A DNA stretch of 64,000 nt from an uncultured Lachnospiraceae bacterium (GCA_934394565.1 CAKRQV010000001.1:124001-188000); one strand, 5' to 3'; positions 1 through 8,281 are shown, counted from the stretch's first letter. Made by a program: numbers and translations. Notes: generated by a model not told the origin, from the sequence alone.

Positions 1-165
1 GTTGAAGAAGGTATTCTGGATCCGGCTAAGGTTACCAGAAGTGCTTTACAGAATGCGACAAGTGTTGCCGCTACTCTGCTGACAACAGAGTCTGTTGTCT
101 CTACGATCAAGGAGCCGGCTCCGGCTATGCCGGCAGCTAACCCGGGTATGGGCGGCATGATGTAA
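1..165 (+). CDS. groEL: Chaperonin GroEL, C-terminal end (partial)
   Basis: The window opens inside this gene: 54 codons are open from base 1 to a TAA at 163-165. The reading begins VEEGILDPAKVTRSALQNA and ends in the Gly/Met-rich tail GMGGMM, both typical of the end of the 60-kDa chaperonin that folds proteins in the cytoplasm with GroES. The stretch LLTTESVV just before the tail is also characteristic. The start and most of the protein lie outside the window. A strong hairpin terminator follows, so guaB downstream is a separate unit. Confidence 0.95.
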   Translation, partial: VEEGILDPAKVTRSALQNATSVAATLLTTESVVSTIKEPAPAMPAANPGMGGMM

Positions 166-188
166 TCAACTGTATACTGTGATTTTTT

Positions 189-226
189 CGGGGTGTCCGG
201 TATCGGGCACCCCGATACTTGTTTTA
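189..226 (+). terminator. Rho-independent terminator after groEL
   Basis: An 11-bp stem (189-199 with 204-214, one G-U pair) closes a GTAT loop and is followed by a T-rich stretch. It starts 24 bases after the groEL stop. The rest of the interval up to the guaB promoter (about 227-398) shows no gene or RNA that I recognise. Confidence 0.8.
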
Positions 227-398
227 TACGAAATGCGGAGATATGATACCATCATGGAGAAGCCAGAATCTTGTTTTTTACATATGTCATAATGTACATA
301 TATAACCGTCGATAAGCTGTACAGATAAGTGTCAGAATACTCCGCACAAATGAATAGAAAAACCAGAAAAAACCGTAAAAAAGAGTTGGTTTTGCCAA

Positions 399-427
399 TT
401 GACAGTACTCGACAGATTTGTTACACT
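399..427 (+). promoter_or_regulatory. Sigma-A promoter of guaB
   Basis: TTGACA (399-404), a 17-base spacer and TACACT (422-427) give a near-consensus promoter with transcription starting near 434. This rules out the upstream in-frame ATG at 399, which lies in the -35 box. Confidence 0.85.
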
Positions 428-473
428 ATGGGACAAATCAGCAACAGAATACAACAAAGAGGAGGAGGCAAAT

Positions 474-1931
474 ATGGGTCAGATAATTGGCGAAGGCATT
501 ACATTTGATGATGTGCTGTTAGTTCCACAGTATTCAGAAGTAACACCGAATATGGTTGATTTGTCAACACACCTGACAAAGAAGATCAAGTTAAATATCC
601 CGATGATGAGTGCCGGCATGGATACCGTCACTGAGCATCGTATGGCGATTGCTATGGCAAGACAGGGTGGTATCGGTATCATCCACAAAAATATGTCCAT
701 CGAAGCACAGGCAGATGAGGTGGACAAGGTAAAACGTTCAGAGAATGGTGTTATCACAGATCCCTTCTATCTGTCTCCTGAAAATACACTGGAAGATGCT
801 AATAACCTTATGGCAAAATTCCGTATTTCCGGTGTACCGATCACTGAGGGCAGAAAGCTTGTCGGTATCATTACCAACCGTGATCTGAAATTTGAAGAGG
901 ATTTCACTAAGAAAATCAAGGATTGCATGACCAGTGAGAATCTGATCACGGCTCCGGAGGGTATTACACTGGAAGAGGCTAAGGCTATTCTGGCCAAGGC
1001 AAGAAAAGAAAAACTGCCGATCGTTGACAAGGACTTTAATCTGAAAGGTCTGATCACGATCAAAGATATCGAGAAACAGATCAAATATCCGTTGTCTGCA
1101 AAGGATGACCATGGCCGTCTGCTTTGTGGTGCGGCTGTTGGTATTACAGCGAACGTGCTGGAGCGTGTGGATGCACTGGTAAAGGCTCATGTTGATGTTA
1201 TTGTTATCGACTCTGCCCATGGACATTCTGCAAATATCTTCAAAACGCTGCGCCTGATCAAAGAGCATTATCCGGAGCTGCAGGTAATTGCAGGTAATGT
1301 GGCTACCGGTGCTGCTACAAGAGATCTGATCGAGGCTGGTGCAGATGCTGTCAAGGTTGGTATCGGACCGGGATCTATCTGTACGACACGTGTTGTAGCA
1401 GGTATCGGTGTTCCACAGATCTCTGCGATCATGGATTGCTACGCTGTAGCCAAGGAATACGGTGTACCGATCATCGCTGATGGTGGTATCAAGTACTCTG
1501 GTGATATGACAAAGGCCATCGCTGCAGGTGGTAGTGTCTGCATGATGGGCAGCATGTTTGCCGGATGCGACGAGAGCCCGGGAGATTTCGAGCTGTATCA
1601 GGGTCGTAAATACAAAGTTTACCGTGGTATGGGATCCATTGCAGCCATGGAAAACGGCAGTAAGGATCGTTACTTCCAGTCGGGCGCCAAGAAACTGGTT
1701 CCGGAGGGCGTTGAGGGCCGTGTGGCATACAAGGGCCTTTTGGAGGATACCGTCTTCCAGCTGATCGGTGGACTTCGTTCCGGTATGGGCTACTGTGGTG
1801 CGCCGGATATTGAAACCCTGAAAGAAACGGGCAAGTTCGTTAAGATCTCTGCCGCTTCCTTAAAAGAGTCTCATCCGCATGATATCCATATCACCAAAGA
1901 GGCTCCAAACTACAGTGTAGAGCAGCAGTAA
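474..1931 (+). CDS. guaB: IMP dehydrogenase
   Basis: Oxidises IMP to XMP with NAD+, the committed step of GMP synthesis in the cytoplasm. The 485-residue product has the usual length and order: N-terminal barrel start with FDDVLLVP, two CBS domains at about residues 95-210, then the rest of the barrel with DSAHGHS and the loop GPGSICTTR, whose Cys303 is the expected catalytic thiol. The flap sequence GMGSIAAME and the YRGMGS region are present. The ATG at 474 is chosen because GGAGGAGG lies just upstream and the promoter at 399-427 excludes a longer form. It is transcribed alone, closed by a hairpin at 1946-1990. The IMP-forming genes purO and the AICAR transformylase lie 1-3 kb downstream. 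Confidence 0.97.
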   Translation: MGQIIGEGITFDDVLLVPQYSEVTPNMVDLSTHLTKKIKLNIPMMSAGMDTVTEHRMAIAMARQGGIGIIHKNMSIEAQADEVDKVKRSENGVITDPFYLSPENTLEDANNLMAKFRISGVPITEGRKLVGIITNRDLKFEEDFTKKIKDCMTSENLITAPEGITLEEAKAILAKARKEKLPIVDKDFNLKGLITIKDIEKQIKYPLSAKDDHGRLLCGAAVGITANVLERVDALVKAHVDVIVIDSAHGHSANIFKTLRLIKEHYPELQVIAGNVATGAATRDLIEAGADAVKVGIGPGSICTTRVVAGIGVPQISAIMDCYAVAKEYGVPIIADGGIKYSGDMTKAIAAGGSVCMMGSMFAGCDESPGDFELYQGRKYKVYRGMGSIAAMENGSKDRYFQSGAKKLVPEGVEGRVAYKGLLEDTVFQLIGGLRSGMGYCGAPDIETLKETGKFVKISAASLKESHPHDIHITKEAPNYSVEQQ

Positions 1932-1945
1932 TAGTGTAGTATATT

Positions 1946-1990
1946 AAGGCTGTCAGACAGGATTATCCTGTATCTGACAGCCTTTGTTTT
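1946..1990 (+). terminator. Terminator after guaB
   Basis: A 10-bp stem AGGCTGTCAG (1947-1956) pairs with CTGACAGCCT (1974-1983), with a further small inner pairing, followed by TTTGTTTT. Confidence 0.8.
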
Positions 1991-1996
1991 GAAAAG

Positions 1997-2794
1997 ATGA
2001 CAGAAACAAGAAAGAGAAATACCGGTATGTCCGGGGCGAAGAAAAGAACAACAGAAAATACAAAAACTGCACACCGCAGTCATACATCCAGGAGGCGTCG
2101 CCGTAGACGGCGGATGGACCGGCAGGGTATTCTGCTCAGGATCATGCCGGTGATCATACTTGTCCTTGCTCTGCTTCTGCTGGTATCGCTGGTACAGAAA
2201 AAAAAGAGTGTTTTGCAGGCGGAACCGGTCAGTACCACAGCCTCCACAGATGACGGTATCGACTGGTTCGGAGCACCGGAGATTGATTTTCAGATGCTGA
2301 CGGTCAATCCATACTCCCGGCCCGGAATCGCTTTGAAAGAGGTGAAAGGGATTGTTGTGCACTATACGGCAAATCCGGGAAGCTCTGCACAGGCAAACAG
2401 GAATTATTTTGAGGGATTGAAGGACAGCGGTGAGCGCAAGGTCAGCAGCCATTTTGTGATCGGCATCGACGGGGAAATCATCCAGTGTGTGCCGACAAAA
2501 GAAATTGCCTATGCGTCCAATAAAAGAAACAGCGATACGGTGTCCATTGAATGCTGCCATAAGGATGAGACAGGCGAATTTACGAAAGAAACGTATGATT
2601 CACTGGTACAGTTGACGGCATGGCTTTGTAAGCGTTTTTCTTTGGACGGCACGGATGTGATCCGGCATTACGATGTGACCGGCAAAGACTGTCCACGGTA
2701 TTATGTGGCACATGAGGATGAGTGGAAACAGTTCCAGACAGATGTAGAGACAAAAAAAGAAGAAATCATACAGGAAGAAAAACAAAAGAGCTGA
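1997..2794 (+). CDS. Membrane-anchored N-acetylmuramoyl-L-alanine amidase (Amidase_2 type)
   Basis: Predicted to cut the amide bond between MurNAc and the stem peptide of peptidoglycan. A basic N-terminus with a run of arginines (about residues 32-39) precedes one membrane segment (about 48-64), so the enzyme domain should face outside. The domain matches the PGRP/T7 lysozyme fold: the first zinc ligand is His122 in VVHYTAN, the others His224 in RHYDV and Cys232 in GKDCPRYY, with the family lysine two residues before the Cys. The C-terminus is a charged Glu/Lys tail. No clear Shine-Dalgarno precedes the ATG at 1997; the ATG at 2114 (Met40) has GGAGG but too far upstream, so the start is uncertain. 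The gene directly follows the guaB terminator. Confidence 0.85.
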   Translation: MTETRKRNTGMSGAKKRTTENTKTAHRSHTSRRRRRRRRMDRQGILLRIMPVIILVLALLLLVSLVQKKKSVLQAEPVSTTASTDDGIDWFGAPEIDFQMLTVNPYSRPGIALKEVKGIVVHYTANPGSSAQANRNYFEGLKDSGERKVSSHFVIGIDGEIIQCVPTKEIAYASNKRNSDTVSIECCHKDETGEFTKETYDSLVQLTAWLCKRFSLDGTDVIRHYDVTGKDCPRYYVAHEDEWKQFQTDVETKKEEIIQEEKQKS

Positions 2795-2896
2795 AAATGT
2801 GCGAAATAGATGAGAATTTCGACAGATATGGCGAAAAAGGTCAGGTGATGAAGCCAACTTGCAGTCAGAAAATAGAAATAAAACCTGAAAAACGGG

Positions 2897-2925
2897 TTGA
2901 AATGCCGAAAAAAGTATTGTAGTAT
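2897..2925 (+). promoter_or_regulatory. Promoter of the ZTP-riboswitch purO transcript
   Basis: TTGAAA (2897-2902), a 17-base spacer and TAGTAT (2920-2925) would start transcription near 2932, at the 5' edge of the riboswitch. Confidence 0.6.
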
Positions 2926-2929
2926 ACAG

Positions 2930-3040
2930 GTAACAGCTGTATAACTGGCGGAAGCAGAGATAAACTGCAGGGGAGTACAGCAATGTAGTATATGCCGACC
3001 GCCTGGGCAGCCCCTGGGGCTGACCAGGCGGTTTTTTTAT
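2930..3040 (+). promoter_or_regulatory. ZTP (pfl) riboswitch with terminator
   Basis: The leader contains the conserved pieces of the ZTP/ZMP-sensing pfl motif: ACTGGCGGA (about 2943), GGGGAG (about 2970) and the 3' signature GCCGACCGCCTGGGCA (about 2994-3009). The last part also forms the left half of a terminator: CCGCCTGG (2999-3006) pairs with CCAGGCGG (3024-3031), CAGCCC (3008-3013) with GGGCTG (3017-3022), followed by seven T. In the known mechanism, binding of ZMP/ZTP stabilises a pseudoknot using the GGCG and CGCC pieces, so the terminator cannot form. ZMP is AICAR, the substrate of the transformylase encoded by the second gene downstream, so the sensed ligand fits the controlled pathway. 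The assignment is by motif recognition only. Confidence 0.85.
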
Positions 3041-3096
3041 ATCGGTATATAAAGGTTTTCTTTTGTTACCAGTGTATTGTATAGGAGGAAAAAGCA

Positions 3097-3810
3097 ATGC
3101 AGAAAGTATCTTTGGCAACAGAATTAAGCACCAACAGTTATCCGGGCCGCGGTATCGTGATCGGCCGCTCCGAGGATGGAAAGTATGCGGTGACAGCCTA
3201 TTTTATCATGGGAAGAAGCGTTAACAGCCGCAACCGTGTCTTTGTGGAAGATGGCGAAGGTCTTCGCACCCAGGCACACGATCCATCCAAACTCAGTGAT
3301 CCGAGTCTGATCATTTACGCACCGGTACGCGTGCTGGGGAAACAGACAATCGTGACAAACGGTGACCAGACGGATACGGTCTTTGATCTGATGAAAGAGG
3401 GAAAAACTTTCGAAGAATCTCTGCGTACCAGAGAGTTCGAGCCGGATGCTCCGAATTATACACCGCGTATTTCCGGTATCATGACGGTTGAAAACGGCCA
3501 GTATGATTTCGCCATGTCAATTTTAAAGAGTGAGGATGGAGATCCAGAGTACTGTATCCGCAATACCTTTGCCTATCCGAACTGCCCGGCCGGCGAGGGA
3601 CGTTTTATCCATACATATATGGGCGATGGCAATCCGTTGCCGAGTTTTGAGGGAGAGCCGACCAAGGTGGATATCCAGGGTGACATCGATGCATTTACCA
3701 AGCTGGTATGGAACAATCTGAACGAAGACAACAAGGTATCTCTGTTTGTGCGGTATATTGATATTGAAACCGGCAAATATGAGACTCGTATCGTAAATAA
3801 AAATAAATAA
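3097..3810 (+). CDS. purO: IMP cyclohydrolase, PurO type
   Basis: Closes the ring of FAICAR to give IMP, the last step of purine synthesis. The 237-residue protein resembles the single-domain PurO family first known from archaea, not the cyclohydrolase half of bifunctional PurH: it has YPGRGIVIG near the N-terminus, then SRNRVF, and a conserved FAYPNCPAGEGRFIHTYMG segment at about residues 162-180. GGAGG lies 10 bases before the ATG. The ZTP riboswitch and its terminator sit immediately upstream. The AICAR transformylase follows 135 bases later with no terminator between, so the two last steps of IMP synthesis are probably co-transcribed as separate proteins. Confidence 0.88.
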   Translation: MQKVSLATELSTNSYPGRGIVIGRSEDGKYAVTAYFIMGRSVNSRNRVFVEDGEGLRTQAHDPSKLSDPSLIIYAPVRVLGKQTIVTNGDQTDTVFDLMKEGKTFEESLRTREFEPDAPNYTPRISGIMTVENGQYDFAMSILKSEDGDPEYCIRNTFAYPNCPAGEGRFIHTYMGDGNPLPSFEGEPTKVDIQGDIDAFTKLVWNNLNEDNKVSLFVRYIDIETGKYETRIVNKNK

Positions 3811-3945
3811 GCATACATTACAGGCTGTGAAAGTCCACAGCTAAGACTTACAGATATACGGATTTGTAACTACATTGTTTCGAAAGCCAGAGCTTTGGCA
3901 CACGAAACGAGAAAAAGTCAGGATCAGATAAACAGGAGAAAACAG

Positions 3946-5121
3946 ATGAAAGAATTAGCATTAAAATATGGCTGCAACCCGAATCAGAAACCGTCCCGTA
4001 TCTTTATGGAAAATGGTGAACTGCCAATCACTGTTTTAAACGGCAAACCGGGATATATTAACTTTATGGATGCTTTAAATGGCTGGCAGCTGGTCAGCGA
4101 ATTAAAACAGGCAACAGGACTTCCGGCAGCTACATCCTTTAAGCATGTATCTCCGGCCGGTGCAGCTGTGGGACTTGCACTGAATGAAGTGGAGAGAAAG
4201 ATCTACTGGGTAGACGATATGGGTGATCTGTCACCGCTGGCCAGTGCGTATGCCAGAGCCCGTGGTGCAGACCGTATGTCCTCTTTCGGCGATTTTGTAT
4301 CATTATCCGATGTCTGCGATGTGGATACAGCCAGACTGATCAAGAGAGAGGTTTCCGACGGTGTGATCGCACCGGGATATGAGCCGGAAGCACTGGAGAT
4401 CCTGAAAGCCAAGAAAAAAGGTAATTACAATGTAATCCAGATCGATCCATCCTACAGACCGGATCCGATTGAGCATAAGCAGGTCTTTGGTATTACATTC
4501 GAACAGGGCAGAAATGAGATGCCGATCAACGAAGCTTTCCTGGGTAAGATCGTAACCGAAAAGACGGAGATCTCCGAGGAGGCCAAACGTGATCTGATCA
4601 TTGCGATGATCACACTGAAATATACCCAGTCCAATTCCGTATGTTATGTGAAAGGCGGACAGGCCATCGGTATCGGTGCCGGACAGCAGTCCCGTATCCA
4701 CTGTACCCGTCTGGCTGGACAGAAGGCTGACAACTGGCTGTTACGTCAGTGCCCGAAGGTTCTGAACCTGCCGTTTAAAGAGGGTGTGGCAAGACCAAAC
4801 CGTGATAATGCGATCGATGTATATATGAGTGAAGATTACATGGATGTGCTGGCTGACGGAGAGTGGGAGAAGGTATTTTCTGAGAAGCCGGAGCCGCTGA
4901 CCCGTGAGGAGAAGAGAGAGTGGCTGAACCAGATGGATGGGGTCGCTCTGGGATCGGATGCGTTCTTCCCGTTTGATGATAATGTGGAGAGAGCGCACAG
5001 AAGCGGTGTGAAGTATATTGCGCAGCCGGGAGGATCGATCAGGGATGATCTGGTGATTGAGGCTTGCAATAAATATGGTATTGTGATGTACTTCACAGGA
5101 ATGAGACTGTTCCACCACTAA
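3946..5121 (+). CDS. Stand-alone AICAR (phosphoribosylaminoimidazolecarboxamide) formyltransferase
   Basis: Transfers a formyl group from 10-formyl-THF to AICAR, producing FAICAR for PurO. The 391-residue protein corresponds to the transformylase half of PurH: N-terminal LKYGCNPNQKPSRI, then SFKHVSPAGAAVG with the expected Lys-His pair, IAPGYEPEAL, YTQSNSVCYVKGGQ with the substrate-binding Asn, and GAGQQSRIHCTRLAG. The cyclohydrolase (MGS-like) domain is absent, matching the separate purO upstream. An in-frame TTG at 3895 lacks a ribosome site; AGGAG at 3934-3938 supports the ATG at 3946. Its stop codon is followed after two bases by the lead-in of the structured repeat. Confidence 0.93.
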   Translation: MKELALKYGCNPNQKPSRIFMENGELPITVLNGKPGYINFMDALNGWQLVSELKQATGLPAATSFKHVSPAGAAVGLALNEVERKIYWVDDMGDLSPLASAYARARGADRMSSFGDFVSLSDVCDVDTARLIKREVSDGVIAPGYEPEALEILKAKKKGNYNVIQIDPSYRPDPIEHKQVFGITFEQGRNEMPINEAFLGKIVTEKTEISEEAKRDLIIAMITLKYTQSNSVCYVKGGQAIGIGAGQQSRIHCTRLAGQKADNWLLRQCPKVLNLPFKEGVARPNRDNAIDVYMSEDYMDVLADGEWEKVFSEKPEPLTREEKREWLNQMDGVALGSDAFFPFDDNVERAHRSGVKYIAQPGGSIRDDLVIEACNKYGIVMYFTGMRLFHH

Positions 5122-5123
5122 GA

Positions 5124-5383
5124 TTGACAGACGGACGAAAATCCGCCGGAAATAACGCAGGACCCGCCGGGAGGCCGGGGCCGTACTATATGTTTGCAAA
5201 CAGTGCAACGATTTGCCGAGCTAACGGCTAACTGCATCTAACGCACTCGCATAAGCGAGCTCGTGCGTAAGATTCCGTAAGCCGTGGATCTCGTCAAATC
5301 TAAGAGCGCACTTTGATCGTTTGCAAACATATAGTACGGCCCCGGCCTCCCGGCGGGTCCTGCGCTATTTCCGGTGGATTTTC
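5124..5383. repeat. Structured long-hairpin repeat, copy 1
   Basis: A 65-nt left arm (5137-5201) is the reverse complement of the right arm (5319-5383) at all but two positions. The 117-nt centre (5202-5318) folds further: AGTGC/GCACT, GATTTG/CAAATC (5210-5215 with 5295-5300), CGAG/CTCG, ACGGCT/AGCCGT (5224-5229 with 5280-5285), ACGCAC/GTGCGT (5241-5246 with 5263-5268) and an apical TCGC/GCGA stem. The whole element can be one rod about 245 nt long. A 14-base lead-in TTGACAGACGGACG (5124-5137) starts two bases after the upstream stop codon. Copy 2 is at 40384-40632. It fills most of the 344-base gap between genes. I do not recognise the family; an RNA, a 3'-end element or a small mobile element are all possible. 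Confidence 0.9.
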
Positions 5384-5465
5384 TGACATTGAAGTTTATA
5401 AAATGGAAGAAATGAAGTATACTGACCAGTAGATAAAAACGATTATTTTACGGAGGTATGGATAG

Positions 5466-7256
5466 ATGGCACTGAAAAAGAGAGCTGAGGTGAATCCGGC
5501 GGATTGCTGGAGGCTGGAGGATATATATGCAACGGATGAGGCCTGGGAGGCGGATGTCCGGAAGGTGGAAGAGGAGCTGGAGGCGTTTCGTGGGTTTGCG
5601 GGGACGCTTGGAGATGGCGCGGAGGTGTTTCTTCGGGTTTTGAAAAAGCAGGAGGAGATGGAGCGGCGTGTGGAGAAGGTCTATGTTTATGCGAATATGC
5701 GCTGGCATGAGGATACGGCGAACGGAAGGTATCAGGAGATGGCAGGGCGCAGTGGGCGGCTGCTTAGTCAGGTGAGTGATGCACAGGCATTTCTGGAACC
5801 GGAGATCCTTGCGATGCCTGAAGAACAGTTGGCGGAATATATGGTATCATGCGAAGCCCTGAAATTGTATGAGCGGTTTATTGCGGAGATACGCAGGCAG
5901 AAGGCGCATGTGCTGTCTAAGGATATGGAGGCTTTGCTTGCAAAGTCGCAGGGGATGGCAGATGCACCGCAGCAGATTTTTATGAATTTCAACAATGCGG
6001 ATCTGAAGTTTGGCGAGATCAGCGGAACGGATGGTGAACCGGTAACGGTGACGCATGGCAGTTACGGAGTGCTGCTAAAGAGCAGAGACCGTCGGGTACG
6101 ACAGGAAGCATTTGATGCGGTGTATGCGGCGTATGAGAAGTATCAGAATACGCTAGCGGCAACGATGGATGCGAATACAGAGCAGAGCCGGTTTTTTGCT
6201 GAGGTGAGAAAGTATCCGTCAGCGCTGGCGATGGCTCTGTCAGGGGCACATATTCCTGAAGAGGTGTATGACGGTCTGCTTGAGGCGGTTCATGAGGGAT
6301 TGCCATCGATGTACCGGTATATGAAGCTTCGAAAAAGAATTCTGGGTGTAGAAAAGCTGCATATGTATGATCTGTATGTGCCACTGACAAAAGCACCGGG
6401 AAAAAAGTACAGTTTTGACGAGGCGAAGACGATCGTAAAAGCTGCACTTGGTGTGATGGGAACCGAGTATACGGATCTTCTGCAGCGGGGCTTTGACGAG
6501 GGGTGGATCGATGTTTATGAAAATGAGGGCAAGCGAAGTGGTGCGTATTCCTGGGGATGCTACGACAGTCATCCATATGTACTGTTAAATTATAATGGAG
6601 CACTGGCAGATGTGTTTACGCTGGCCCATGAGATGGGACATGCCCTGCACAGCTTCTATTCGCACCAGGATCAGCCATATATCTATGCAGGCTACAGGAT
6701 CTTTGTGGCAGAGGTGGCTTCCATTTGCAATGAGATGCTGCTGGTGCAGTATTTGATCAGGCAGGCGAAAGATACAGAAGAAAAGAAATATCTGATCAAT
6801 TATCTGCTGGAACAGTTTCGGACAACTTTATATCGTCAGACGATGTTTGCAGAGTTTGAAAAGATCATCCATCAGAAAAAGAGTGAGGGACAGACACTGA
6901 CGGCAAAGGCGCTCTGTGCTATTTATTACGAACTTAATACAAAATATTTCGGAAAGGATACCACGGTGGATCAGGCCATTGCCATGGAGTGGGCAAGAAT
7001 TCCGCATTTTTACACGCCTTTTTATGTATATCAGTATGCAACCGGCTTTGCAGCGGCACTTTCCATCAGTCATAAGATTCTGACGGGGGAGCCGGGAATC
7101 CTGGAAAACTACAGGAAATTCCTTGGTGGTGGATGCTCTTTGGACTGTATCGATCTGTTGAAACTCTGTGGCGTGGATATGGAGAGCCCGGCACCGGTGA
7201 AAGAGGCTTTGGGGATTTTTGACAAATATCTGGACGAATTTGAAGAATTATTCTAA
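5466..7256 (+). CDS. pepF: Oligoendopeptidase F (M3B metallopeptidase)
   Basis: A cytoplasmic zinc peptidase that cleaves short peptides, of the usual length at 596 residues. The catalytic motif is HEMGH at residues 388-392 (AHEMGHALHS), and the third zinc ligand is expected at Glu416 in AEVASICNE. The N-terminal all-helical part with WRLEDIYATDEAW and the later region RIPHFYTPFYVYQYATG, which forms the substrate-contacting HFY/YVYQYATG end of this family, are both present. GGAGG at about 5452 supports the ATG at 5466. It stands alone between the hairpin repeat and the nitroreductase promoter. Codons ending in G are more frequent than in the neighbouring guaB and pur genes, which may reflect lower expression rather than transfer. 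Confidence 0.95.
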   Translation: MALKKRAEVNPADCWRLEDIYATDEAWEADVRKVEEELEAFRGFAGTLGDGAEVFLRVLKKQEEMERRVEKVYVYANMRWHEDTANGRYQEMAGRSGRLLSQVSDAQAFLEPEILAMPEEQLAEYMVSCEALKLYERFIAEIRRQKAHVLSKDMEALLAKSQGMADAPQQIFMNFNNADLKFGEISGTDGEPVTVTHGSYGVLLKSRDRRVRQEAFDAVYAAYEKYQNTLAATMDANTEQSRFFAEVRKYPSALAMALSGAHIPEEVYDGLLEAVHEGLPSMYRYMKLRKRILGVEKLHMYDLYVPLTKAPGKKYSFDEAKTIVKAALGVMGTEYTDLLQRGFDEGWIDVYENEGKRSGAYSWGCYDSHPYVLLNYNGALADVFTLAHEMGHALHSFYSHQDQPYIYAGYRIFVAEVASICNEMLLVQYLIRQAKDTEEKKYLINYLLEQFRTTLYRQTMFAEFEKIIHQKKSEGQTLTAKALCAIYYELNTKYFGKDTTVDQAIAMEWARIPHFYTPFYVYQYATGFAAALSISHKILTGEPGILENYRKFLGGGCSLDCIDLLKLCGVDMESPAPVKEALGIFDKYLDEFEELF

Positions 7257-7288
7257 GGCTTTACAGGCATAAAACTATAAACAATGGC

Positions 7289-7316
7289 TTGAAAATGTCC
7301 CTACATGTGTTACAAT
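7289..7316 (+). promoter_or_regulatory. Promoter of the nitroreductase-like gene
   Basis: TTGAAA (7289-7294), a 16-base spacer and TACAAT (7311-7316), 28 bases before the ATG at 7345. Confidence 0.65.
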
Positions 7317-7344
7317 ATTGTTACGAAAAAATGAAGGTGATAGC

Positions 7345-8112
7345 ATGAACAATTACGAAGCCATATTTGCACGTAAATCTGTCAGAAAATATCATATGCG
7401 GGAGCTTTCCGGTCAGTTGCTGGAACAGGTGGAACGCTGTTGTCAGGATACGACAACAACGCTGTTTGGTGATATGGAAGTGGAGTATCGCATTTTTAAA
7501 TACAATGACCATGTGATCCGTACAGTGAGTCCTTTTACAGTCAAAGCGCCGTATTATCTTGCACTGTATATCAAGCCTCAGCCCAAGGCCGGGATGAATG
7601 CCGGATATATTATGCAGCAGATTTCTCTGTATCTGGTGACTATAGGACTGGGCAGCTGTTTTATCGGCGGTCGAATACTGAAAAAGAAGTACCAGACAGT
7701 GGGAGATAAAGAGCTGATGCTTATTCTGGCTTTCGGTGAAGCAAGGGAGCCCGTGACCAGAAAGCCGGTCGATGCCAGACGCTTGCCATTAAATGAGCTT
7801 TGTGTATACAAGGAAGTGCCGCGGCAGTGGATGAAGCAGCTTCTGGAAGCTGCGCAGATGGCACCCTCCAGTATGAACTCTCAGCCGTGGCGTTTTGTGG
7901 TATATGACAATCGGATTCACATTTTTTCCGTAAAAAAGATTTCAGAAAAGTTTAACCGCCTGGAAGAAGTGAATTTTGGTATTATGTTTGCCAATATGAT
8001 GACTGTTGCCGAGGAATTGTGGCTCGATGTGGATCTGATCCGTCTGGACAATATCAGCCAGAAAAGCTTTCCTAATACGGAATATATCCTGAGTGCGATT
8101 TTAAAACCATAA
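7345..8112 (+). CDS. Nitroreductase-fold protein (TM1586-like)
   Basis: The 255-residue product has two nitroreductase-like halves. The first starts with YEAIFARKSVRKYH, the usual FMN-phosphate-binding opening, and includes GYIMQQISLYLVTIGLGSCFIGG. The second has MAPSSMNSQPWRFVV at about residues 172-186, another FMN-binding motif normally found near the N-terminus of single-domain enzymes. This duplicated layout matches the TM1586-type nitroreductases. A flavin-dependent NAD(P)H oxidoreductase role is inferred; the substrate is unknown. An upstream in-frame TTG at 7318 lies at the promoter -10 box, so the ATG at 7345, preceded by GAAGGTGAT, is preferred. It appears monocistronic. Confidence 0.8.
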   Translation: MNNYEAIFARKSVRKYHMRELSGQLLEQVERCCQDTTTTLFGDMEVEYRIFKYNDHVIRTVSPFTVKAPYYLALYIKPQPKAGMNAGYIMQQISLYLVTIGLGSCFIGGRILKKKYQTVGDKELMLILAFGEAREPVTRKPVDARRLPLNELCVYKEVPRQWMKQLLEAAQMAPSSMNSQPWRFVVYDNRIHIFSVKKISEKFNRLEEVNFGIMFANMMTVAEELWLDVDLIRLDNISQKSFPNTEYILSAILKP

Positions 8113-8218
8113 GGGCAAAGTAACCGACAATACATTGATGGCGGATATGGTTTTACACTTTCCGTAATCGTGTAAATTATCGCAAAAAACAAAATAATTA
8201 AAAAAATTAAAAAAGTTG

Positions 8219-8247
8219 TTGACAAACCGCAGAACATCCTGTATTAT
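8219..8247 (+). promoter_or_regulatory. tRNA-Gly promoter
   Basis: TTGACA (8219-8224), a 17-base spacer and TATTAT (8242-8247) lie 34 bases before the tRNA. The leader between them contains a 6-bp hairpin TGTTCG/CGAACA (about 8253-8267). Confidence 0.8.
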
Positions 8248-8281
8248 ACATATTGTTCGAAGCGAACAGCCAACAACATAA

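Noticed and set aside
399..473. Longer guaB starting at 399
   Set aside because: The ATG at 399 is part of the TTGACA -35 box; the ribosome site and family start are at 474.
5124..5383. Repeat as a MITE, CRISPR or rho-independent terminator only
   Set aside because: MITEs keep their ends but here the arms vary; there are no spacers or direct repeats; a 65-bp stem with a conserved folded core is far beyond a simple terminator, although terminator activity is possible.
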